Notes under the pieces: generated by a model | The model's database searches: none | What the model saw: only the letters and a program-made list of their open reading frames with translations | Told to the model about the DNA's origin: nothing | In this document: in pieces, positions 1 to 6,414 of the stretch | Layout: each line of letters starts with the position of its first letter | Numbering within the stretch: the stretch's first letter is position 1 | Assembly: GCA_903917425.1 (NCBI GenBank) | Contig: CAIXAQ010000336.1 | Location: forward strand, 1-14,391 | DNA: 14,391 nucleotides | Source of the DNA: an uncultured Bacteroidales bacterium | Lineage (GTDB): Bacteria > Bacteroidota > Bacteroidia > Bacteroidales > UBA4417 | Reading direction: 5' to 3' | Made by a program: the position numbers and the translations under genes

Positions 1-1
1 A

Positions 2-82
2 TTTGCTGAAGAAATACAAGGATTGGAGTCATTAAAAGAGTTAAGAGAATTTCTTTTTGGACATCAATTAAATAACCATTAA
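2..82 (+). CDS. C-terminal tail of an unidentified upstream gene (5' partial)
   Basis: An open frame enters from the left edge and gives 26 residues, ending in GHQLNNH before a TAA at 80-82. The visible part is charged and probably helical (AEEIQGLESLKELREFL). I do not recognise the family. Only three bases separate its stop from the ATG of the AAA ATPase, so the two are probably co-transcribed and the upstream gene is probably part of the same cluster. It could be another gas vesicle gene, but nothing in this short tail shows that. Confidence 0.5.
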   Translation, partial: FAEEIQGLESLKELREFLFGHQLNNH

Positions 83-85
83 CCC

Positions 86-2245
86 ATGACCACAACTAAA
101 AACGACATAGTTCTTCGGGTAAAGGAAGCTTTGGTAAAAGACGTCGGCCGGGCAATTTCGCGGATCGATCCAAAAGACATGAAATTGATGGGATTGGAAA
201 GTGGCGATGTAATAGTGATTGAAGGGAAACGTTCCACTCCTGTCAAGATCATGCCTTGTTATCCTGAAGACCGCGATAAAAGCATTATCCAGATCGATGG
301 AATTACCCGGGAAAATTGTCAGGCGGGGATCGACGAAAAAGTAAAAATTGCCAAAACAAGCTGCCGTCAGGCAACAAAAATAAAACTCAAACCCGATACA
401 AAATCCGGGTCACTGTTCAAAGCCGACGATGCCAAATACATTGGTTCGCTGATCAATGGACTCTCCGTCATAAAAGGAGATAAAGTTCGTGCTAATCTAT
501 TCGGTTCACGTTCAGTTGATTATACAGTTACCGGAACAAATCCGGAAGGGGTTGTGCTTATACAACCTAATACAAGTTTCCAACTGGAACTCACAAAGCA
601 GGACGCCGAACGAAAGCATAAAGTGTCGTACGAAGATATTGGCGGACTTGGTAACCAGGTTCAACGTATAAGGGAAATGATTGAGCTTCCGCTGAAATAT
701 CCTGAAATTTTCGAACGGCTTGGTGTGCAGCCACCCAAGGGCGTGTTTTTATACGGCCCTCCCGGAACCGGGAAAACGCTTATTGTGAGAGCAGTAGCCC
801 ACGAAACAGACGCATACTTCATCAATATTTCCGGCCCCGAAATTATGGGGAAATTTTACGGGGAAAGCGAAGGCCGGATACGCAAAATTTTCGAAGAAGC
901 CCAGCAACATGCTCCTGCCATTATTTTTATTGACGAAATAGATGCTATTGCCCCCAAACGTGAAGATATGGGTGGCGAAAAACAGGTTGAAAAGCGTGTT
1001 GTTGCCCAGCTTCTGTCATTAATGGATGGGCTGGAATCGAGGGGAAAGGTTATAGTTATTGGAGCCACCAACATCCCTAATTCCATTGATCCTGCTTTAA
1101 GAAGGCCAGGCCGTTTCGACCGCGAAATTTCAATTTCAATCCCCGATAAAAAAGGAAGGTTGGAAATTCTTCATATCCATACAAGGGGAATTCCATTGTC
1201 GCTGGATGTGGATATGGAAAAATTAGCCGAAATTACCCACGGTTTTGTTGGTGCCGACCTCGAAGCTTTGGCCCGTGAAGCTGCTATGACCGCCTTACGG
1301 AAAATACTGCCGCAGATAGATTTCGAGATGTCCGAAATTCCCTACGAACTTTTGATGTCGCTCGAGGTATCGATGGATAATTTCATGGATGCCATGAAAG
1401 AAGTAGAACCTTCGGCCATCAGGGAAGTCTTTGTTGAAGTTCCCGATGTGAAATGGGAAGATGTGGGTGGTCTCGAAGAAATTAAAGAAGCATTGAAGGA
1501 AACCGTGGAATGGCCATTGCAATATGCCGATCTGTTCAAAAAAGCTGATACCAAGCCACCAAAGGGAATTATCCTTCACGGCAGGCCGGGAACCGGAAAA
1601 ACCTATTTGGCCAAGGCTCTTGCCAGCGAAAGCGGTGTTAATTTTATTTCAGTAAAGGGCCCTCAGATTCTGAGTAAATACATTGGTGAATCCGAAAAAG
1701 GGGTACGCGAACTTTTTCGCATGGCCAAACAGGCATCGCCGTGCATCTTGTTTTTGGACGAGATTGACAGCCTAACACCAAGGCGCAGCGAAGACGGTTC
1801 GAGCTCCGGGGTACTTGACAGGGTTATTGGTCAGTTTTTAACCGAGATGGATGGCATCGAGGACTTGAAAGGCGTCATAGTTCTGGCTGCAACCAACAGA
1901 ATTGATTTAATTGACCCGGCCTTGTTACGGAGCGGCAGGTTTGATCTCATATTTGAACTTCCATTACCTGACGTTGAAACAAGGAAGAAAATCTTTGGTA
2001 TCCACACCCGTAAAAAACCTCTTGGAAAAAAAATAAACCTCAGTAAACTAGCTGAAAAAACAGAAGGTCTTACCGGTTCCGATATCGAGTTTATCTGTCG
2101 TAAAGCCGCTATGCTCGCTATTCGCGAATTGATTGATAAGAACCGCGGAAAAGAAAGCGAGATTTCGGGTGATATATCCATACTGGAAAGCCATTTCGAA
2201 ACAGCCATACAACTGGTGTTAAAACAAAATGCTGCCAAAAAATAA
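86..2245 (+). CDS. CDC48/VAT-type AAA ATPase with two ATPase rings
   Basis: This 719-residue protein has the p97/VAT layout. An N-terminal CDC48_N-like substrate domain covers about residues 5-190. The D1 ring has Walker A GPPGTGKT at 224-231 and Walker B DE at 283-284. The D2 ring has a Walker A-like GRPGTGKT at 499-506 and Walker B DE at 558-559. Arginine-finger regions RRPGRFD (D1) and RSGRFD (D2) are present. Both rings keep aromatic pore loops, KFYG at 256-259 and KYIG at 531-534, as in archaeal VAT, which suggests an ATP-driven unfoldase that threads its substrate. The C-terminus (QNAAKK) lacks the HbYX proteasome-docking tail. D2 has Arg500 where Pro is usual in GPPGTGKT. The gene starts three bases after the preceding stop and lies directly upstream of the gvp genes, so a role in gas vesicle assembly or turnover is plausible but inferred. 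It is not GvpN, which is a shorter MoxR-type ATPase. Confidence 0.93.
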   Translation: MTTTKNDIVLRVKEALVKDVGRAISRIDPKDMKLMGLESGDVIVIEGKRSTPVKIMPCYPEDRDKSIIQIDGITRENCQAGIDEKVKIAKTSCRQATKIKLKPDTKSGSLFKADDAKYIGSLINGLSVIKGDKVRANLFGSRSVDYTVTGTNPEGVVLIQPNTSFQLELTKQDAERKHKVSYEDIGGLGNQVQRIREMIELPLKYPEIFERLGVQPPKGVFLYGPPGTGKTLIVRAVAHETDAYFINISGPEIMGKFYGESEGRIRKIFEEAQQHAPAIIFIDEIDAIAPKREDMGGEKQVEKRVVAQLLSLMDGLESRGKVIVIGATNIPNSIDPALRRPGRFDREISISIPDKKGRLEILHIHTRGIPLSLDVDMEKLAEITHGFVGADLEALAREAAMTALRKILPQIDFEMSEIPYELLMSLEVSMDNFMDAMKEVEPSAIREVFVEVPDVKWEDVGGLEEIKEALKETVEWPLQYADLFKKADTKPPKGIILHGRPGTGKTYLAKALASESGVNFISVKGPQILSKYIGESEKGVRELFRMAKQASPCILFLDEIDSLTPRRSEDGSSSGVLDRVIGQFLTEMDGIEDLKGVIVLAATNRIDLIDPALLRSGRFDLIFELPLPDVETRKKIFGIHTRKKPLGKKINLSKLAEKTEGLTGSDIEFICRKAAMLAIRELIDKNRGKESEISGDISILESHFETAIQLVLKQNAAKK

Positions 2246-2301
2246 GGTTAAGTGGTTGAAATGGTTGATGGGTTGAAAGGTTGATCGGTTGAAAAGTTTG
2301 G
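2246..2301 (+). repeat. GGTTGA-type tandem array, left arm of element A
   Basis: The array begins at the base after the ATPase stop codon and consists of about six imperfect 8-10 bp units built on GGTTGA (ggttgaaat, ggttgatgg, ggttgaaa, ggttgatc). It is the reverse complement in style of the TCAACC array at 2728-2820. The two arms bracket the four-helix-bundle gene and could pair in the transcript. Confidence 0.85.
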
Positions 2302-2309
2302 TAATTTTG
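2302..2309 (+). promoter_or_regulatory. Possible Bacteroidota -7 element for the four-helix-bundle gene
   Basis: TAATTTTG matches the Bacteroidota -7 consensus TAnnTTTG and lies 20 bases before the ATG at 2330, a sensible distance for a short leader. No good -33 TTTG is visible at the usual spacing because that stretch is GGTTGA repeat. The match rests on a degenerate motif alone. Confidence 0.35.
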
Positions 2310-2329
2310 ATACGTTAAAAAAAACAAAT

Positions 2330-2698
2330 ATGAGATATTCGTTTGAAAACTTGGAGGTTTGGCAAATGTCGCGAGAACTGGTAAAGGAAACTTATCAAAT
2401 AACTTCCACTTTTCACAATGAAGAAAAATTCGGGTTAACCAGTCAACTTAGAAGAGCTTCGGTTTCGGTAAGCAGCAATATTGCTGAAGGAAGCACACGC
2501 TGGAGCAAGAAAGACCAGTCAAGATTTTATGAAATTGCTTTTGGAAGTCTAATTGAAGTATTGAATCAGCTGATACTTTCAACAGACCTGGAATTTTTAC
2601 CAGATACCAGACTAATGGAAATAAGAACGAAAATTGACCAGATAGGCAGGATGTTAAATGCACTTTACCAATCCACACGAAAAAACATTAATCCATAA
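2330..2698 (+). CDS. Four-helix-bundle protein (23S rRNA intervening-sequence type)
   Basis: This 122-residue protein matches the small four-helix-bundle family first seen in 23S rRNA intervening sequences (TIGR02436/PF05635). The hallmarks are FENLEVWQMSRELVKETY near the N-terminus, then GLTSQLRRASVSVSSNIAEG, and FYEIAFGSLIEVLNQL in the second half. The length is normal for the family and all four helices appear intact. The family forms pentameric bundles and is related in fold to Avd, the accessory protein of diversity-generating retroelements. Its molecular job outside rRNA is unknown. Here it interrupts an otherwise gas-vesicle-related run and sits exactly between two complementary repeat arrays (2246-2301 and 2728-2820), so it is probably a passenger or resident of that element and not a gas vesicle component. 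A possible promoter is at 2302-2309. Confidence 0.92.
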   Translation: MRYSFENLEVWQMSRELVKETYQITSTFHNEEKFGLTSQLRRASVSVSSNIAEGSTRWSKKDQSRFYEIAFGSLIEVLNQLILSTDLEFLPDTRLMEIRTKIDQIGRMLNALYQSTRKNINP

Positions 2699-2727
2699 TC
2701 CATCATCGCTCAGTGTCCACCCATCCA

Positions 2728-2820
2728 CCCTTCAACCAATCAACCAATCAACCAATCAACCAATCAACTAATCAACTAATCAACCAATCAACTAATCAAC
2801 CAATCAACCCTTCAACCCAC
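2728..2820 (+). repeat. TCAACCAA tandem array, right arm of element A
   Basis: About eleven units of an 8-bp repeat (caaccaat, with caactaat variants), bounded on both sides by the sequence cccttcaaccc or similar. The array ends only a few bases before the ATG at 2825, so it forms the leader of the first GvpL/F gene. No G occurs on the + strand from 2716 to 2826. It is complementary to the GGTTGA array at 2246-2301. Confidence 0.92.
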
Positions 2821-2824
2821 CAAT

Positions 2825-3865
2825 ATGCCAGCAAAAAGAATTTATATCTACGGGATAATGCCTAACTTTTACAGTCCGGATATGTTCAGGACATTTGAAG
2901 ATTCCGGCATTTATGCTATCCCGTTCCAAAACATTTCAGCCGTTGTGTCCGATAGGGAAGACGAGGATATCGATTACTCAGACAGGGAATCGCTGGGGTA
3001 CCTGCTGGTACATCACCAGGAAACAATTGAAAGCCTTCAGAATAAAGGGTTCAACATGTTTATCCCTATGAAACTCGGCACAATAGTATCCACGAAGGAA
3101 GAAGTGGTCAAATTACTTGCAAACGGCTATGATTTAATTATTGATACGTTAAAGAAAATTGAATTCCTGACCGAAATTGACCTTGCCGTTACATGGGCAA
3201 ATTTTGGTGGTGTAATACAGGAAGTTGCCAGCCATCCCGAAATAGTTGCATTAAAAGCTGAAATCCTGCAAAAGGAAGATTCACTCTCTCAACTCGACCA
3301 GGTAAAAGTGGGTATGCTGATCAAAGATAAATTGGATAAAAAAAACAAACTGGTCGAATTGCGGATTTTGGATGCCTTGTCGTCAATAAGCATTGATATA
3401 AAAACGCACGAAGCGATGAATGACCAGATGATTACCAATTCGGCATTTTTAATCAAAAAAAACAACAAAGAAAAATTTGAATCCGAAATTGATAAGCTTG
3501 ATACAGAGTTTGAGGATGCACTTAGCTTTAAGTTAGTGGGGCCGTTGCCTTGTTATAGTTTTTATACCCTCGAAGTCAAAGTGCTGGATCCGGTATTGGT
3601 GGAACAGGCAAAAAATGATCTTGAAATAAACGACGAAACTTCTGAAACTGAAATAAAAAAGGCTTATCTTGTGAAAGCAAAATTATTTCACCCCGACACA
3701 AATCAGAACAACGGGGATCAGGGTAGTTTCAACAGGATGAATAAGGCCTTTCACACGCTGCTGGATTTTACGACAGCCGCAAAACAATCATCGAAAGATG
3801 ATCATGTATCACTTACAAAAGAGAACATAGCTGATAATTTGATTTTAGTAAAACTGAAAGATTAA
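2825..3865 (+). CDS. GvpL/GvpF-family gas vesicle protein fused to a C-terminal J-domain
   Basis: Of 346 residues, about 1-260 form a GvpL/F protein. It has the N-terminal strand RIYIYGIM, the central FIPMKLGTIV (family form LPxRFGTI), MITNSAFLIKK, and the closing GPLPCYSFYTLEV. GvpF and GvpL are needed for gas vesicle assembly and bind other Gvp proteins. Residues from about 264 to 322 add a J-domain: a helix-I-like DLEINDETSETE, helix II IKKAYLVKAKLF, an intact HPD at 289-291, and helix III FNRMNKAFHTLLDF. The HPD tripeptide is what stimulates DnaK-type Hsp70 ATPase, so this subunit may recruit Hsp70 to the forming vesicle. About 25 further residues follow. The usual GvpL/F length is about 250, so the extension is a real fusion. 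The leader is a TCAACC array and no Shine-Dalgarno motif is visible. One base separates the stop from the next GvpL/F gene. Confidence 0.92.
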   Translation: MPAKRIYIYGIMPNFYSPDMFRTFEDSGIYAIPFQNISAVVSDREDEDIDYSDRESLGYLLVHHQETIESLQNKGFNMFIPMKLGTIVSTKEEVVKLLANGYDLIIDTLKKIEFLTEIDLAVTWANFGGVIQEVASHPEIVALKAEILQKEDSLSQLDQVKVGMLIKDKLDKKNKLVELRILDALSSISIDIKTHEAMNDQMITNSAFLIKKNNKEKFESEIDKLDTEFEDALSFKLVGPLPCYSFYTLEVKVLDPVLVEQAKNDLEINDETSETEIKKAYLVKAKLFHPDTNQNNGDQGSFNRMNKAFHTLLDFTTAAKQSSKDDHVSLTKENIADNLILVKLKD

Positions 3866-3866
3866 T

Positions 3867-4640
3867 ATGCAACGTGACGGAAAATACATTTATGGCATCA
3901 TTGCATCAGAATACGATGTCAATTTAGGCAATATTGGTGTAGGTGGTCGAGGAGATCTTGTATCGACAATTGGTTTCAATGGCTTATGTATGGTGGTGAG
4001 CGATCATCCACTCAGTAAATTTGTTGTGAACCCCGAGAATATGCTGGCCCATCAGAAGGTTATTGAGGCCGCCATGAAGGAATTTAGTGGCATACTTCCT
4101 ATCAGGTTCGGGACAATAGCTGCTACACCCGACGAAATAAGGAACCTGCTTAACCGGCGTTACAGCGAGTTTATGGAATTGCTGATGCAGTTCGAAAATA
4201 AGGTGGAACTCAATATCAGGGGCACATGGAAAAATATGGGTATGATTTACAAGGAAATAGACAAGGAGCATGTCGAACTTCAAAAAATCAGGGCCCAAAT
4301 CGAAAAGCTTGATGATAACGAAACCCGAAATCTTAAGATTACAGAAGCCGGCAATATTGTGGAACATGCATTGCTCGAAAAGAAAGAAGCGGAAGCAGAT
4401 AAGGTTGTAGATGCTTTTCGCAAATCGGTTTTTGAGTATAAACACAACCGGGTTAGCCGCGATGCCATGTTTATGAACACCGCATTTCTGGTGAACAGCG
4501 GAAGGGAAGTGGAATTCGACAACATTATGGCGGACCTTGGCGTTAAATTCAAGGATAGGTGCGATTTTGTTTATACCTTCCCTTTGCCGATTTTTAATTT
4601 CATCGACCTGAAAATTTTTCCCGAAAAATGGGAATTGTAG
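3867..4640 (+). CDS. GvpL/GvpF-family gas vesicle protein (second paralogue)
   Basis: This 257-residue protein shows the complete GvpL/F pattern: DGKYIYGII at the N-terminus, ILPIRFGTIA in the centre, a charged helical middle (KIRAQIEKLDDNETRNLK), AMFMNTAFLVNSG, and the C-terminal FPLPIFNF. In other organisms these proteins act during gas vesicle nucleation and can be minor shell-associated components. The ATG lies one base after the stop of the J-domain fusion, so translation is probably coupled. It is most like the third paralogue at 4919, with the shared start GKYIYGII followed by LGxIGxGxRxDLV. A homologue of the downstream repeat element begins right after its stop. GvpF and GvpL cannot be told apart by eye, so no symbol is given. 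Confidence 0.93.
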   Translation: MQRDGKYIYGIIASEYDVNLGNIGVGGRGDLVSTIGFNGLCMVVSDHPLSKFVVNPENMLAHQKVIEAAMKEFSGILPIRFGTIAATPDEIRNLLNRRYSEFMELLMQFENKVELNIRGTWKNMGMIYKEIDKEHVELQKIRAQIEKLDDNETRNLKITEAGNIVEHALLEKKEAEADKVVDAFRKSVFEYKHNRVSRDAMFMNTAFLVNSGREVEFDNIMADLGVKFKDRCDFVYTFPLPIFNFIDLKIFPEKWEL

Positions 4641-4886
4641 AATAAGTAATTATTCACCCTACTGAAATTTTAATGTTTTAAGAGTACTTAAAGTGCCTGG
4701 ATTGCCTAAAATGCCTGAAGTTAATGCCTGTTACACCTATTAATACTTAAAATTCAGCAAAATGCCGTTAACAATAATTGCCAAAACTGAAAAACTCTTT
4801 AAACCTAAGTGTTTTGTTAATCCAGCAAATAAAATTAGCAAGGAACTTTAGGCATTTTAGGCACTCATAACTTTAGGCACTGAATA
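4641..4886. repeat. Element B1: paired 9-bp repeat arms without a gene
   Basis: The element fills most of the gap between two GvpL/F genes. The left arm at 4683-4730 has 9-bp units (agtacttaa, agtgcctgg, attgcctaa, aatgcctga). The right arm at 4845-4886 has complementary units (actttaggcat, tttaggcact, ctttaggcact). About 110 bases of AT-rich sequence without a convincing ORF separate the arms. The first 55 bases or so, from TAATTATTCACCCT through AGAGTACTTAAAGT, resemble 9541-9595, which makes this one of two copies of a dispersed intergenic element in the window. Confidence 0.8.
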
Positions 4887-4918
4887 TAAACCAATAAAAA
4901 TTTAATGACACTTCCTAT

Positions 4919-5701
4919 ATGAGCAACGAGCAGGAAACACCCAAAGAAGGAAAATACATTTACGGCATTATAAGGCATTCCGAGCCGATAGAGCTTGGCC
5001 ACATCGGAATGGGCAAACGCGCCGACCTGGTTTATGGTATTTGTTACAAGGGCATTACAGCTATTGTAAGTAATTCACCTGTAATTATTTACGAAGCCCG
5101 TAGAGTTAATATGATTACCCACGAAAAAGTGCTGGAAGAGATCATGAAACAATTTACGGTACTTCCGGTTCGATTTTCGACCATTTCGGAACACAACGAC
5201 GATGAAGGGATACTGAGGATAATTGAAAAAGATTTTGCCAAATTCGATGAGATGCTCATCAAAATGGATGGCAAAAAAGAACTGGGGCTCAAAATATTGG
5301 CACAGGAAACGGCTATTTATGAAGATATAGTTGAAAAATACGATACCATTAGGAACCTTCGTGAAAAACTACTTAATTTGCCAGCCGACAAAACCCATTA
5401 CCAACGTATGAAAATCGGGGAAATGGTTGCCGAGGCCCTTAAAAAAGAAACGGAAAATTATAAGGAAACCATCCTGGAGGTTTTGTCCCCGCTTGCCGAT
5501 GATATTAAAATAAACGACAATTACGGCGAAATGATGATCCTTAATGCTGCATTCCTTATTAAGAATTCGGCCGAACCCGCCTTCGATAAAGCCGTAAACG
5601 ATCTGGACGAAAAATTTGGCCGCTTTATGACCTTTAAATACGTTGGCACCTTGCCTCCGTATAATTTTGTCAACCTGGTGATTAACACGAAAGGGATTTA
5701 A
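4919..5701 (+). CDS. GvpL/GvpF-family gas vesicle protein (third paralogue)
   Basis: This 260-residue protein has EGKYIYGII after a short polar N-terminus, then LGHIGMGKRADLVYG, VLPVRFSTIS, MMILNAAFLIKNS and the closing GTLPPYNFVNL. All are standard GvpL/F landmarks at the usual length. The start at 4919 is chosen because it places KYIYGII about ten residues in, as in the second paralogue. There is no Shine-Dalgarno motif upstream. It follows repeat element B1, and one base separates its stop from gvpG, so it is coupled to that gene. It is the closest relative of the paralogue at 3867, consistent with a local duplication later split by the repeat element. Confidence 0.93.
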   Translation: MSNEQETPKEGKYIYGIIRHSEPIELGHIGMGKRADLVYGICYKGITAIVSNSPVIIYEARRVNMITHEKVLEEIMKQFTVLPVRFSTISEHNDDEGILRIIEKDFAKFDEMLIKMDGKKELGLKILAQETAIYEDIVEKYDTIRNLREKLLNLPADKTHYQRMKIGEMVAEALKKETENYKETILEVLSPLADDIKINDNYGEMMILNAAFLIKNSAEPAFDKAVNDLDEKFGRFMTFKYVGTLPPYNFVNLVINTKGI

Positions 5702-5702
5702 C

Positions 5703-5942
5703 ATGTTTCTGATAGACGACATATTGCTGGCACCTTTAAAAGGGGTTCTTTTTTTAGCCGAAAAAATCAACGAGGTAATCGAAAAAGAAACATCTGACGA
5801 AGGAACAATCAAAGAAAGGCTGATGGCCCTTCAGCTTAAATTTGAAATGGACGAAATTGACGAAGAAGAATACGATAAAAGGGAAGATGAACTGCTTAAA
5901 TTGCTTGCCACTATCAGGGAACAGAAGGGTAAAGGCCGATAG
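5703..5942 (+). CDS. gvpG: Gas vesicle protein GvpG
   Basis: This 79-residue protein matches GvpG in size and pattern. It has a hydrophobic N-terminal segment (FLIDDILLAPLKGVLFLAEKI) followed by a highly charged, probably coiled-coil region with LMALQLKFEMDEIDEEEYDKREDELL, the characteristic ELxxKFExGEIsEEEYD-like signature. GvpG is one of the small accessory proteins made with GvpF/L during early vesicle formation. Its ATG lies one base after the stop of the third GvpL/F gene, the usual gvpF-gvpG order. A perfect 20-bp tandem array starts at the base after its stop codon. Confidence 0.9.
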   Translation: MFLIDDILLAPLKGVLFLAEKINEVIEKETSDEGTIKERLMALQLKFEMDEIDEEEYDKREDELLKLLATIREQKGKGR

Positions 5943-6042
5943 AAAAGGTTGACAGGTTGATGAAAAGGTTGATAGGTTGATGAAAAGGTTGATAGGTTGA
6001 TGAAAAGGTTGATAGGTTGATGAAAAGGTTGATAGGTTGAAT
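5943..6042 (+). repeat. Five 20-bp tandem repeats, left arm of element C
   Basis: Five consecutive copies of AAAAGGTTGATAGGTTGATG occupy 5943-5962, 5963-5982, 5983-6002, 6003-6022 and 6023-6042. Only the first copy (gacagg for gatagg) and the very end of the last differ. Each unit contains two GGTTGA cores. The near-identity points to recent expansion. The array begins directly after the gvpG stop codon and faces a complementary TCAACC-rich stretch at 6077-6210. Confidence 0.97.
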
Positions 6043-6076
6043 GCAAAAACTTAATTTCTACAATATCCATAACCCG

Positions 6077-6210
6077 TCAACTAACCAACCCATCAACTCA
6101 TCAACTAACCAACCCATCAACCCATCAACTCCTCAACTCCTCAACCCCTCAACCCCTCAACCCCTCAACCAATAAACCCCTCAACCAATAAACCCATCAA
6201 CCAACTAACA
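6077..6210 (+). repeat. TCAACC-rich array, right arm of element C
   Basis: Irregular 8-10 bp units (tcaactaacc, aacccatcaac, tcaactcc, tcaacccc, tcaaccaataaacc) run up to the ribosome-binding site of the zinc-ribbon gene. There is no G on the + strand from 6077 to 6215. The units are complementary to the GGTTGATG repeats at 5943-6042, with about 34 bases between the arms, so the transcript could form a long imperfect hairpin between gvpG and the zinc-ribbon gene. Confidence 0.9.
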
Positions 6211-6214
6211 AAAA

Positions 6215-6220
6215 AGGAGG
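6215..6220 (+). promoter_or_regulatory. Consensus Shine-Dalgarno AGGAGG of the zinc-ribbon gene
   Basis: AGGAGG lies five bases before the ATG at 6226. It is the only strong Shine-Dalgarno motif before any gene in the window and stands out in a genome style where translation usually starts without one. It fixes the start codon of the zinc-ribbon gene. Confidence 0.85.
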
Positions 6221-6225
6221 AAAAA

Positions 6226-6414
6226 ATGAGTGCTTTTAAATGTCCGAAATGCGGAAAAACAACTGGCGGAAATGAAAAATTCTGCATCGATTGTGGTCAG
6301 CCATTTGACATCAAATGCCCGGAATGTGGCGACGGATGGCGGTTTATGTACGAATACAAATTTTGCCCTTCCTGCGGTCACAACATGAAAAAGCCATCAA
6401 CAGGTAAACAGTAG
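6226..6414 (+). CDS. Small double zinc-ribbon protein
   Basis: This 62-residue protein has eight cysteines in four CxxC pairs: 6/9, 20/23, 31/34 and 47/50. The two halves each form a zinc ribbon, CPKCG...CIDCG and CPECG...CPSCG, of the double-zinc-ribbon type that binds two zinc ions. There is no further domain, signal peptide or membrane segment. Such modules mediate protein or nucleic-acid contacts, but a specific role cannot be read from the sequence. It sits between gvpG and the GvpO-like gene, with repeat arrays on both sides and its own strong AGGAGG site, so it may be expressed as a separate unit. It could be a gas vesicle accessory protein or an unrelated passenger. The gene call is firm and the function open. 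Confidence 0.85.
   Translation: MSAFKCPKCGKTTGGNEKFCIDCGQPFDIKCPECGDGWRFMYEYKFCPSCGHNMKKPSTGKQ

Noticed and set aside
1831..2238. 135-codon minus-strand frame
   Set aside because: It is antisense to the conserved D2 ring of the AAA ATPase and has no family resemblance.
86..2245. GvpN assignment for the AAA ATPase
   Set aside because: GvpN is a single-domain MoxR-type ATPase of about 300-400 residues. This protein has a CDC48 N-domain and two AAA rings.
3984..4445. 153-codon minus-strand frame
   Set aside because: It lies wholly inside the second GvpL/F gene on the opposite strand and shows no recognisable domain.
5369..5812. 147-codon minus-strand frame
   Set aside because: It runs antisense across the end of the third GvpL/F gene and the start of gvpG, both well supported.
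2246..6214. CRISPR array
   Set aside because: The repeats are 8-20 bp contiguous tandem units with no unique spacers of constant length and no cas genes.
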